Source of the DNA: CAYJAZ01 sp964370095
GTDB lineage: Bacteria; Desulfobacterota; Desulfovibrionia; Desulfovibrionales; Desulfovibrionaceae
NCBI GenBank assembly: GCA_964370095.1
Contig: CAYJHJ010000010.1
Location: 1 to 44,593, forward strand
Direction of reading: 5' to 3'
Length of the DNA: 44,593 bases
A program made the position numbers and the translations under genes. Each line of letters opens with the position of its first letter. Positions within the stretch are counted from its first letter, which is position 1. This document shows, piece after piece, positions 16,838-25,900 of this stretch. The notes below the pieces were generated by a model. It was not told the DNA's origin. It ran no database searches and saw nothing but the letters and a program-made list of their open reading frames with translations.

Positions 16838-17854
16838 TTATAGTTCTGAACAAGAAGTCCCTGTTGAAAAGCAAGCAAAGCATCTGTGATGCCTAAGCAT
16901 AACGCGGTATTTTAAAGCTTCTTTAAGTGTATTACCCATATTATAATCATCATCATCATCAACCAAGGTGCAGGGATAGATGTTGATTTTTCCATTCTTT
17001 TTTGCAAGCATGGATGAGTGAGAGCACATAAATTTATCTCTTTCGTATTCAGTTTTATAGCTTGTCATACAGCTTTCAGTAATAAAGGGTACTGTTGGTG
17101 ATTGGCAAGGAAGATGAAGATCCGGAAAAAGCACCAAGGGTAAATTTTCATCAAGCCCATAAGCTTTAAATATAGTTCTAAATTCCTTTTCCACAACTTC
17201 ATTTGCTTTTAAAGCCTGCATTTGCGCAGCAATAGAGACGTGAAAGCCCATGCTTATGAGATTTTTGCAATTTGCTAAAGCACGTTCAAAATTTCCTTCC
17301 CCTCTATTTTTATCATGCAATTCTTTATTTGGAAAATCAAGGCTTACTCTAAAGGAAAGATTATTCTTTTTATTTACAAAAGCTTTTAATGTTTCAAAAT
17401 ATTTTTCAATTGGTTTAGTTGCATTTGTCAAGACAAGGCATGGTTTACTATCAAGGGCGTATTCTAAAATTTTTATAAAAGCTTGATTCATAAAAGGTTC
17501 ACCGCCTGTAAAGGAAAACTGCCTTACACCAAGTGAAAGAGCTTCATCAATCAAAGGGCGAGCATCTTCAAAATCAATTGTTTCTATACGTTTTGATGTG
17601 CTGGAAGCGCCTTCAAAGCAAAATGGGCAAGACAGATTGCATAAAGTTCCTGTATGTATCCATAATTCTTGCAAATCTTTGGGTTGAATATAACCTCTTT
17701 TATCTCCTAATGGAGTAAGCAACCAGGTTGCATCTGTATTATGATAAAGAATTTCTTTTTTAGCTTCATTTGCAAATGACAAAACTTTTTCAGATGAAGA
17801 TAAACCGAGGTCTGAATCCTCTTCTCTTCTTGAGTTTTCAATATCTTTGAGCAT
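16838..17854 (-). CDS. Orphan radical SAM protein with SPASM-like cysteine tail
   Basis: A 338-aa radical SAM enzyme. The cluster motif is CNLSCPFC (Cys72, Cys76, Cys79), followed by the SAM-binding TGGEPF. The C-terminus has further cysteines: CSHSS, YPCTLV and CFACFSTGTSC, spaced like an auxiliary-cluster (SPASM/twitch-like) region. Such enzymes often modify peptides or small substrates. No precursor peptide or maturation partner was seen nearby: the flanks are the CCG/GltD operon and the divergent mtnP. AGAGG 8 nt upstream sets the start. A VDDDDDY acidic stretch precedes the C-terminal cysteines. It is not ArsS-like in its N-terminal region. Function unknown. Confidence 0.8.
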   Translation of the reverse strand: MLKDIENSRREEDSDLGLSSSEKVLSFANEAKKEILYHNTDATWLLTPLGDKRGYIQPKDLQELWIHTGTLCNLSCPFCFEGASSTSKRIETIDFEDARPLIDEALSLGVRQFSFTGGEPFMNQAFIKILEYALDSKPCLVLTNATKPIEKYFETLKAFVNKKNNLSFRVSLDFPNKELHDKNRGEGNFERALANCKNLISMGFHVSIAAQMQALKANEVVEKEFRTIFKAYGLDENLPLVLFPDLHLPCQSPTVPFITESCMTSYKTEYERDKFMCSHSSMLAKKNGKINIYPCTLVDDDDDYNMGNTLKEALKYRVMLRHHRCFACFSTGTSCSEL

Positions 17855-17989
17855 GGAATAACCTCTTCTATATAAAATTTTAAGGCACGAAAACTAATAA
17901 TTCAAAAAAATAAAAATGCAAATTCAAAAATAAATTTTATTTGAGAAAAAAATAACACTTTCTTATTAAATTATCAAGAATTTTCTTAC

Positions 17990-18018
17990 TTGCATTTTTC
18001 AAAGTATCACGCTAAAAA
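17990..18018 (+). promoter_or_regulatory. Candidate promoter of mtnP
   Basis: TTGCAT (17990-17995) and TAAAAA (18013-18018), 17 bp apart, 35 bp upstream of the start codon. Weak -10. Confidence 0.3.
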
Positions 18019-18053
18019 AATAAATAATTCACATATATCTTTAAGGAGTTTTT

Positions 18054-18914
18054 ATGAGCAATATTCAAATTGGTATTATTGGCGGTTCTGGTCTTTATAA
18101 AATGGAAGACTTGGAAATTATTGAAGAAAAATCAATTGAAACTCCTTTTGGGAATACTTCAGCACCTATAGTTATAGGAAAAATCAACAATATTCAACTT
18201 GCTTTTTTAGCAAGGCATGGCACTCAACACGGCTATTTACCTCATGAAGTTCCGTATAAAGCAAATATTTACGCTTTAAAAAAATTAGGAATAAAATATA
18301 TTGTTTCCGTTTCTGCAGTTGGCTCTTTAAAGGAAGAAATTCCACCTAGAGATTTAGTTATTGTTGACCAATACATTGATTTTACAAAGAAAAGAGATTC
18401 CACTTTTTTTGGAAATGGCATTTTGGCTCACACTTCTATGGCGAAGCCTACCTGCGAAAAAGTCAATTCAATTCTTTTGAAAGCTGCCCATAAAGTTCTT
18501 GGCAATGAAAAAGTTCATGCAAAAGGAACATATATTGCCATGGAAGGCCCGCAATTTTCTTCTTTTGCCGAATCTAATTTTTATAGACTATTGCAGGCTG
18601 ATGTAATTGGAATGACAAATATGCCCGAAGCAAAACTGGCCATGGAAGCTCAAATTGCTTATACTGCCCTTGCTTTTGCCACAGATTATGATTGCTGGCA
18701 CCCATCAGAAGAAGCCGTAACTGCTGAAATTGCTATAGCTAATCTTATGGCTAATGCAAAAAATGCCCAAGAAATTATAAAGCTTGCAGTGGAAGAAATT
18801 GACAAAGAAAAACCTTTTTCTAATGCTCATTCAGCCTTATCTTCTTCCCTTCTCACCCCTCTTTCAGCACTTGAAGGTGATAAAAAAGAACTACTTGAAC
18901 TTTTATTAAAGTAA
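18054..18914 (+). CDS. mtnP: S-methyl-5'-thioadenosine phosphorylase
   Basis: A 286-aa purine-nucleoside-phosphorylase family enzyme that cleaves 5'-methylthioadenosine to adenine and 5-methylthioribose-1-phosphate during methionine salvage. Visible features are IGIIGGSGLY (phosphate loop), FLARHGTQHGYLPHEV, SVSAVGSLKEEIPPRD, EGPQFSSFAE, and MTNMPEAKLAMEAQI followed by ATDYDCWH, the combination that marks MTAP rather than PNP. AAGGAG upstream fixes the ATG. No other methionine salvage genes are adjacent. It is convergent with a cluster resembling arsenosugar-associated loci, where a phosphorylase acting on an adenosyl-arsenic compound could be used; that link is speculative. Confidence 0.9.
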   Translation: MSNIQIGIIGGSGLYKMEDLEIIEEKSIETPFGNTSAPIVIGKINNIQLAFLARHGTQHGYLPHEVPYKANIYALKKLGIKYIVSVSAVGSLKEEIPPRDLVIVDQYIDFTKKRDSTFFGNGILAHTSMAKPTCEKVNSILLKAAHKVLGNEKVHAKGTYIAMEGPQFSSFAESNFYRLLQADVIGMTNMPEAKLAMEAQIAYTALAFATDYDCWHPSEEAVTAEIAIANLMANAKNAQEIIKLAVEEIDKEKPFSNAHSALSSSLLTPLSALEGDKKELLELLLK

Positions 18915-18926
18915 GCAAATACAAAA

Positions 18927-18949
18927 ATGGGGATATAAACTATCCCCAT
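18927..18949. terminator. Bidirectional terminator between mtnP and glycosyltransferase gene
   Basis: ATGGGGATA and TATCCCCAT form a perfect 9-bp stem with a TAAAC loop. Minus-strand readout is followed by TTTTTGT, so it serves best for the minus-strand gene that ends at 18954. Confidence 0.75.
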
Positions 18950-18953
18950 AAAA

Positions 18954-20420
18954 TTATTTTCTAAAAATTTCTTTTACATATCGAAAAAGTGGATTTTTCC
19001 CTTGCCAATAACAATCTTTGATTTTTTCTAAATCCATGCCAAGTTTTGCGGCTAATAAAACGGATTGATTGATAAAACTTACTTTAAAAAAGCCATATTT
19101 TATCCATCTTCGATTGGAAGTTTTCAAACTTTTTTCGGCACTTTTGATTTTTCCCTTATTTAGAGCTTTTTTCACCAAGAAAACATCTTCTAAAATAGGA
19201 ACTGTAGGAAGGTTCCATTGAAAATAATCTTTTCTGCGAACAAAAAGCCCTTGGTCGCCATAAGGTCTTTTAAAGTGTTTTGACCTAAAATTTGCACAAA
19301 AACAAAGCAAAAAAGAAAGGAAGCGCTTTTTTTTCAATTTATCAGCTTCTTCTTTAAAAGCAAAATCAAAGTACCCCAAAGAAAGGGCTTTATCAGCCAA
19401 TATATTCCGAATACTGCTATCGAAGGAAGGAGGCAGGATTGAGTCTATATGCAAAAAAAGAATAATATCACCATTAGCATGCTTAGCCCCAAAATCCATC
19501 TGATTTGATCGTCCTTTTTCGCTTTTTAGCACTATATCGGCATATTTTTTACTGATTTCAAATGTTTCATCCGTGCTTTCACCATCAACAAGAATATATT
19601 CAATATTAAAGGCTGTAGGCAAGTTTTCAAAAAATTCAGCTATATTTTTTTCTTCGTTATATACCGGAATTACAACAGAAATTCTTAGAGGGATATCTTC
19701 TTTATAATCAACATCGTTCAAAATTGCTAAATCAGTATATGAAAGATTATTGTTTTTTATTTGCCTTACGCTCTCTTGATAAACAGTTTCAGTTCCCCAA
19801 GTGATTTCATCATAAATATTCAAATGCTTAGGCAGTTCCTCTTTGTTTTCAATGGCTGAACCCAGAAGATAATAGCCGCCATCTTCACTTTTACCGATCA
19901 CACAAGCAAATTCTTCAAGTTTTTGAAATGCTTCCTCTAAAAGCTCTTTTCGTATGCTTGGGCAATCAGCACCTATTATAACAATTTTTTTTCTTTTAAC
20001 TGTTTGATTTTTTTCAAGAAGTTTTACATAAGCATATTCTAAGGCTGCCTTTAATTTTATACCTAAATCGCCCTCTCTTTGTGGAATAAAGTCGAACCTA
20101 TTGGCAATTTCATCTCTTGTTTGCAGTGTATCAAGCTGTGCATTTCTTTTTTTACAGGAAGTTAAAATACTTTCTTCAATCCATTTTTGCATTTCTTCTT
20201 TGCTAGAGCCATTAAAATGAACTTGAATCTTTTTTTTACTCAAAAAAGCTTCATAGGAAATAAATTCTGTCATTTCTTTTTGCAAGTTTGCAGCCTTTTC
20301 AGCGCCAAGGTGGGGGATAAGCCTTGTTTTGCTTTCCCCTGCTCTTGGAAAGCGTGAAATAATAATTATAATCGAATTTTCATCTTCTTTTTGAATAATA
20401 TAATCAAATTTTTCTTGCAT
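18954..20420 (-). CDS. Fused DUF2064/TIGR04282-type and TIGR04283-type glycosyltransferase
   Basis: A 488-aa fusion of two sugar-nucleotide enzymes. Residues 1 to about 240 resemble DUF2064/TIGR04282 proteins (IIISRFPRAGESKTRLIP, VIIGADCPSI, GKSEDGGYYLLG). From about 246 a GT-A glycosyltransferase of the TIGR04283 type begins (ISVVIPVYNEEKN, ILVDGESTDETF, ILFLHIDSILP, PYGDQGLFVRR, ILEDVFLVKKAL). Both families are named after arsenosugar-type gene clusters. Here they are a single chain, as happens in some Desulfovibrio relatives. It follows the flavoprotein gene with a hairpin between them. No arsM or arsS gene is present in the window, so the final product is unproven; a membrane or surface glycoconjugate remains possible. 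Confidence 0.82.
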   Translation of the reverse strand: MQEKFDYIIQKEDENSIIIIISRFPRAGESKTRLIPHLGAEKAANLQKEMTEFISYEAFLSKKKIQVHFNGSSKEEMQKWIEESILTSCKKRNAQLDTLQTRDEIANRFDFIPQREGDLGIKLKAALEYAYVKLLEKNQTVKRKKIVIIGADCPSIRKELLEEAFQKLEEFACVIGKSEDGGYYLLGSAIENKEELPKHLNIYDEITWGTETVYQESVRQIKNNNLSYTDLAILNDVDYKEDIPLRISVVIPVYNEEKNIAEFFENLPTAFNIEYILVDGESTDETFEISKKYADIVLKSEKGRSNQMDFGAKHANGDIILFLHIDSILPPSFDSSIRNILADKALSLGYFDFAFKEEADKLKKKRFLSFLLCFCANFRSKHFKRPYGDQGLFVRRKDYFQWNLPTVPILEDVFLVKKALNKGKIKSAEKSLKTSNRRWIKYGFFKVSFINQSVLLAAKLGMDLEKIKDCYWQGKNPLFRYVKEIFRK

Positions 20421-20460
20421 TGCACAACATTTCCCGCAATTTCAAATAAATAAAAATAAA

Positions 20461-20490
20461 AACAAAGGCATAAAGATTTATACCTTTGTT
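20461..20490 (-). terminator. Terminator-like hairpin between flavoprotein and glycosyltransferase genes
   Basis: AACAAAGG-C-ATAAA pairs with TTTAT-A-CCTTTGTT, one mismatch, and is followed on the minus strand by TTTATTTTTATTT. It lies in the 98-bp space between two co-oriented genes, so it may attenuate expression of the glycosyltransferase or separate two transcripts. Confidence 0.65.
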
Positions 20491-20518
20491 CTTAGAAATA
20501 AATATACATTTTTAAAAT

Positions 20519-22066
20519 TTATTTTTCAAGTTTTTTCATAGTTCTTTTTAGATTGAAATCAAGCAAAAATTTCAACCCTTTAGCAACAGAAGGTGTAAGC
20601 TTTGATTTTTTATACAAAACCGCTGCTCTTTGAATTGCAGAAGCATTTGTGGGATATGGATGAATGACATCAGAAAGTTTTGAAAGCCCCATTTTGCCTT
20701 GCATTGCAGTTGTGATTTCACTTATCATATCACCTGCATGTGAAGCAACTATTGTTGCACCAAGGATTTTATCTGAACCTTTTTTTGTCATGAATTTAAC
20801 AAAACCGCGCTCTTTCCTATCTGCTTTTGCCCTATCAACATCTTTCATATAAAAAGTATAAAAATCAACCGCTTGCCCTTTTTCTTTTGCATCATACTCA
20901 TACATACCTACATGAGCTATTTCAGGTTCAGTATAGGTGCACCAAGGCATTATTACAGCTGATAGTTTTTTCTTTCCAAAAAATAAAGCATTTTGAACAG
21001 CGATTTGAGCTGCTTTATCGGCTGCATGTGTGAATTTCCAGAGCATACAACAATCGCCGGCCGCAAAAATATCTGCACTGCTTGTGCGAAGATAGTCATC
21101 AACAATAATCCCTTTTCTTTTGTCATAAACAACATTCGCATTTTCAAGGCCCAAATTTTCCACATTCGGTGCCCTGCCAATACCAAGAAAAACTGCATCT
21201 ATATCAAGCTCAATTTCACTGCCGTCTGCTTTTTTTATAAAAGCTTTTTTATTGCTTCCTTCAAGCTTTTCAACCTTTATAAGTTCAGCATCAAGCAAAA
21301 CTTCAATTCCCTCTTCTTCAAAAACTTCAGCCAAAATTTTTGAAGCATCTTGATCTTCACGCGGCAAAAACTTTCCGCGTTGCACAATGCTTACTTTTGT
21401 GCCAAGCCGTGAAAATGCTTGAGCCAATTCACAACCAATAGGCCCTCCGCCAATAAAAAGCATATGCTTTGGCAAAATATTTAATTCAAAAATTGTTTCA
21501 TTGGTATAATAATCATTTTTTTCTAAACCATTTATAGGAACGTGAACAGCTCTTGCCCCTGTTGCTATAATTGCTTTAGCAAATTTTATTTTTATATCAT
21601 CAATACTTATATGATGTTCATCAATAAATTGTGCATTTCCAAAAAACACATCTACACCCATTTCAGTATAGCGTTTTTTGGAATCGTGGAAACTTATTTC
21701 AGAACGTATACGCCTTAAATCTTCCATAATATTAGAAAAATCTTTTTCAGCATTATGCGAAAAACTTTCTAAACCAAAAACACTTGCCTTTTTCATTTCT
21801 TTTGCTAAGCGTGAGGAAGCAATCAAGGCTTTTGAGGGCACACAACCGCTGTTTAAGCAATCACCGCCCATGTGTTCTTTTTCAATCAAGGCAACTTTTG
21901 CTCCTAGTCCTGCGGCAATAGCAGCACTTACAAGCCCAGCTGAACCTGCCCCAACAACCACAAGATGATAAACATCTTGCGGCTTGGGATTTGTGTATTC
22001 TATATTTGAAACATTTGCATTTAATATTGCATTATATTTACTTGAATCACTTGCAGGGTTATTCAT
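20519..22066 (-). CDS. Mercuric-reductase-like pyridine nucleotide-disulfide oxidoreductase
   Basis: A 515-aa class I flavin disulfide reductase. FAD fold VVVGAGSAGLVSAA at about 36-49, redox pair in GGDCLNSGCVPSKA (Cys70 and Cys75), NAD(P) fold FIGGGPIGCELAQAF and FAD contact FAAGDCC. It lacks the MerA N-terminal metal domain and the C-terminal cysteine pair, so mercury reduction is unlikely. The usual His-Glu dyad at the dimer interface reads HPYPTNASAIQ, without the glutamate. It starts 11 bp after the TVP38 gene; this pairing of a TVP38 protein with a merA-like flavoprotein is a recurrent one. Function is not established; it may oxidise or reduce a membrane-associated or small thiol substrate. 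Confidence 0.85.
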   Translation of the reverse strand: MNNPASDSSKYNAILNANVSNIEYTNPKPQDVYHLVVVGAGSAGLVSAAIAAGLGAKVALIEKEHMGGDCLNSGCVPSKALIASSRLAKEMKKASVFGLESFSHNAEKDFSNIMEDLRRIRSEISFHDSKKRYTEMGVDVFFGNAQFIDEHHISIDDIKIKFAKAIIATGARAVHVPINGLEKNDYYTNETIFELNILPKHMLFIGGGPIGCELAQAFSRLGTKVSIVQRGKFLPREDQDASKILAEVFEEEGIEVLLDAELIKVEKLEGSNKKAFIKKADGSEIELDIDAVFLGIGRAPNVENLGLENANVVYDKRKGIIVDDYLRTSSADIFAAGDCCMLWKFTHAADKAAQIAVQNALFFGKKKLSAVIMPWCTYTEPEIAHVGMYEYDAKEKGQAVDFYTFYMKDVDRAKADRKERGFVKFMTKKGSDKILGATIVASHAGDMISEITTAMQGKMGLSKLSDVIHPYPTNASAIQRAAVLYKKSKLTPSVAKGLKFLLDFNLKRTMKKLEK

Positions 22067-22077
22067 TTTTTCGCCTT

Positions 22078-22731
22078 TTATTCTTTAAGTTTTGATTTTG
22101 CTTGTTTTACAACTACTGTAATGATTGCAAGAATAATACCCACAACTGCAACTAATGACCACGGAATTTGCCCATGTTCAATAGCATAGGTGATTGCACC
22201 AACCCCAGAAACATATAAAACAATACCGGGAAGAATACAGATAGCTGTCCATAAAAAATAAACTTTAAAAGGAATATTTGTAAGCCCGAAACCATAGTTC
22301 AATAGGTTAAACGGGAATAGAGGCACAAGCCTTGTAATGGCAACAATAATATAGCCGTTTTTTTCTGTAAGATCTTCAAGTTTTTTGAACTTTTCATTCT
22401 TATCTAAAATACCGCGTATAGTGTTTCTTGCAAAATATTTTGAAATCAAGAAACAAAGTGAAGCACCGATATTAGCGCCTATCATTACATATAGAACACC
22501 AAAGTAAACACCAAAAATCGGGGCTGCCATTAAAGTAAGTGCTGATGCTGGAACTGCAAAAACAGTCGCCAAAGCATACACGCCTATATACACTAATGGA
22601 GCTACTGCACCTTGGGCTTCAACCCAAGATTTAAGTCCGCCTATAAGTTCTTCAATTTTATACACGCGTGCCAAATATATAAGTAGGGCAACAATAAAGA
22701 CAAAAGCAAAAAGTTTAATCCAATTTTTCAT
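22078..22731 (-). CDS. TVP38/TMEM64 (DedA-like/VTT) membrane protein
   Basis: A 217-aa inner-membrane protein of the TVP38/TMEM64 (VTT) family, thought to act in lipid scrambling or transport. It has an N-terminal helix (about 5-23), several further hydrophobic segments, the family stretch VPASALTLMAAPIFG, and the signature RLVPLFPFNLLNYGFGLT. AGGAG upstream supports the ATG. It is first in a minus-strand unit with the merA-like flavoprotein 11 bp away. Arsenosugar-type clusters elsewhere contain the same trio with TIGR04282/04283 glycosyltransferases. Confidence 0.9.
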   Translation of the reverse strand: MKNWIKLFAFVFIVALLIYLARVYKIEELIGGLKSWVEAQGAVAPLVYIGVYALATVFAVPASALTLMAAPIFGVYFGVLYVMIGANIGASLCFLISKYFARNTIRGILDKNEKFKKLEDLTEKNGYIIVAITRLVPLFPFNLLNYGFGLTNIPFKVYFLWTAICILPGIVLYVSGVGAITYAIEHGQIPWSLVAVVGIILAIITVVVKQAKSKLKE

Positions 22732-22843
22732 ACAAACTCCTCAACATGTTTATTTTTTAAAGCACAAAACAAGTCAGATTAGGCAAATAAGGCTGTAATC
22801 TTTAAATGAAGATTAATATATATAGAATAAAACTCTAACAATA

Positions 22844-22872
22844 TTAATATACCACTTTTCAAGGCTTGTCAA
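22844..22872 (-). promoter_or_regulatory. Candidate promoter of the TVP38/flavoprotein unit
   Basis: Minus-strand TTGACA (22867-22872) with either TATTAA (22844-22849, 17-bp spacer) or TATATT (22846-22851, 15-bp spacer). The -35 is consensus; the choice of -10 is open. Confidence 0.4.
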
Positions 22873-22931
22873 GTTTTTCACAAACAAAAGTCTAGGGGCA
22901 CTTATAATTATTTATATTATGAAAAACAAAA

Positions 22932-22958
22932 AGCCATGATGTTATTTCTATCATGGCT
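22932..22958 (-). terminator. Terminator of the adhesin gene
   Basis: AGCCATGAT and ATCATGGCT form a perfect 9-bp stem 22 nt past the adhesin stop codon, followed on the minus strand by TTTTTGTTTTTC. Confidence 0.85.
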
Positions 22959-22979
22959 ATAATTCTATATTTTTTTGCT

Positions 22980-25900
22980 TTAGATTTTGATAAATGGGTT
23001 TTCATCAAATTCTGAAATATCTTCACTTATTTGATCCGGGTCAAATTCAACTCCTACTAAAGTAATAGTTTTGTAGGTTGAACCCATGTTATCAGCAATT
23101 GTGATAATGCCGTTTCCTTCTTGGTTTGAGGTTGAAATAGAATAACCAAGACCGGAAAATGCCGTTAAGTCTATATGATCATTTGACAAATCAAAATCAT
23201 GTATCATATCATTTTCAATAGCTTGACTTTGCGTGATATCATCAATACCGTATAAAATAGCATCAGAGCCACCACCAAGATAAATCTCGTTATCGCCTGA
23301 ACCTGCAAAAATAATATCATCGCCTGCACCTGCATATATAAGGTCATCACCTGAACCTGCAAAAATGATGTCATTACCATCACCGGCATCAATTACATCA
23401 TCACCGTCAAGAGCTATAATAATATCATCGCCTGTGCCACCAAAAATAAGGTCATCACCATCTTCCAAAAGCTCTTGCTTGCCAAGATAATTTGCTAAAT
23501 CACCAAGATCAAAGCTTTCTTCACTGTTTGTAGGTAACATTCTGATTTCATCGCCAAGGTTTTGAACAAGTTCGGCATGCGAATTATAATCACTTTCTGC
23601 AAGTGATTGAGCAGTAAATTCATCAGTATTCCTTCCGTGAAGAAGGTCTGAAAGATTATCAAGCATATCAATATCATTATCAGAAATAATAATATCATCA
23701 CCCTCTTGCCCATAGATCATATCATCGCCTGCACCACTCACGATAGCATCGGGGTCATTTTGAGATTTACCAGTAGAATCAAGATTTTCATTCAGCAAAA
23801 CTTCAGGGTTTTGACGTATATATTCCATGATAATTGCCTGTTTTGTGGCAGCATCAAAGTCAAATGATTGTGGCCAATTGATACCTATAGCAGTTTCAAG
23901 TTCGCCAAGCGTAAGCCCACCGACAATAATATCATTTCCTTCATTCGTGAAAGCAAAAGAATCACTTTGGATATTAAAATTATCTGTGCCAGATGGAAAG
24001 ATATTTTTTATGCCCTCATCGGTTACAAATAAAGAAGAGCCTTCTTTTCCTGCTTCACGGGCTAATTCTGCCAATTCTTTAAGTGTTGCTTCTGCTTTTG
24101 GGTCAGTAATGCCTATGCCTACGGCATTGAATTGATCAAGGTGCTCCAAAAGCCTGTTAAAAGCATCTTTATCATAACCCCAAACATTGCTTTGATCATA
24201 TATTTCAGTTGGATTACCATCGCTTATGATAATACCTAAATTTTGATGATTATTTTCTTTACTGTTTTCTTCAAAAAACTCAGTGGCAGCATCAAAGGCT
24301 TCTGAATAATCTGTCCAATGGTGGAAATATTCATCACCCAACTCACCGTCCGGGGTTGAAACATTGGTCTGGTTTTTCCATTCATCATTACTCATGAAAT
24401 AAGATTTCATTTCTGTAATAATTTCAGTTATTTCCCTGTCAAGTGCTTCAGGGCTTTCCAATGCTTCTTTATCAATTTTTATGCTATAATTTTCAGCACT
24501 TGCCCAAAAAGAAACAATACCTATATTGATTTCAACACCATCAGTTGAACTGTTGCCAACATGATCAATCAAAACTTCTTTTATATAGGCTTCAAGCGAA
24601 TCGCAAGCATCACTCAAGCGTGAACGATAGCCATTATCTTCTAAAGTTTCAATCATATCACGATAAGCATCCATTTTCATATCGTCAATTTTAGCGGCTA
24701 TTTCGCTTTCTGAAAGTCCGTCAAAATCACCGTTTGCCTGCATTTTTGCTATCTGATTATCTACATAAGTATCTGAAATACCTTTCAAGTCATCATCCGT
24801 ATACATGGCAGCTGCATCTTCATAGATTGTGCCTTGAAGATAGTAAGGGTGATACATTGAACCAGAAGTATCAAGCATCACACAGATATTATAACTTGTG
24901 TCTTCGCTTACAGTAATATCAAGGCTTTCAACTCCAACCAATACGCCATCTGTGGCACTTTTACCGGCTTCAAGGCTTACTTCTGCTTTATCACCGTCAG
25001 AATCTGTGATGACTACTTTAGCAACTTCACTACCTTCGGGAAGGCTTGTATCTGTTTTTGCTGAAGCAGTCCATTGGTTTTCGCCAGTATCTTTTTCACC
25101 TGTGTAAGTAAGTGATACGTTCACATCTTCAAAGTTCAAACCCTCTTGCCCTCTTACTGCAAGCGGATCACCATAGGCATCACGCACAGTATACCATACA
25201 TCATCTGTGCCTTGAATTTCTTTTTCCCATTTTCCATCTTCATTGAAAACATAACGTATGTTTGAACCTTCAACAGAAATTGTTTTGCCCTGCCCTGAAT
25301 CTGCCCCAAAGTCAAAATCAACAATTCCTATATGCGTATCCCCAATAGAAACAAAGGCATCACTTGTTGAAGCAATAGGAATATCGTCAATAATATTGAC
25401 AGTAAGTGTTGTAGGTTCGCTTTTATTATAATCTTTATCTCTTACCACCAAGGTGATTTGATCTGTTGATTCGCTTGAGTGGTCAAGATTATCTTTTTGT
25501 GTATATGTATAAGTTATTTTGCCATTCACGTATTTGAAGTTTGAAAAAATACCTGTTCCCGTGTCATAGCTTCCTGAATTGAGGGGAATATCAACATATC
25601 TTCCATTCACAATTATCTGAATATCCTTCACGCCATTTGAAGCAGAAACATCAAAAGAACCACTTGTGATTTCAGAATTATCACTTGAATCAAAAAGCCC
25701 TTTTTCATTGACCGTGATTGTGGAATCGCCAACATTTGCATTGTTCACATTTGTCATTTCAAGCTTAAGCGAAGCTGAAGAAGTATCGCCATCGCTGTCT
25801 TTGATAGTATATGTGAATTCAAAAGTAGTGTCTTTTGTTACTGTGCTTCCATAAGTATCAAAGTCATATGAACCGTCATTACTGAGGGTCAGCTTACCAT

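Noticed and set aside
20519..22066. True mercuric reductase (merA)
   Set aside because: No metal-binding N-terminal domain, no C-terminal cysteine pair and no mer genes nearby.
23200..23470. Short repeats that could suggest a CRISPR or VNTR
   Set aside because: They are the DNA of RTX nonapeptides (GGxGxDxxx) in frame with the adhesin.
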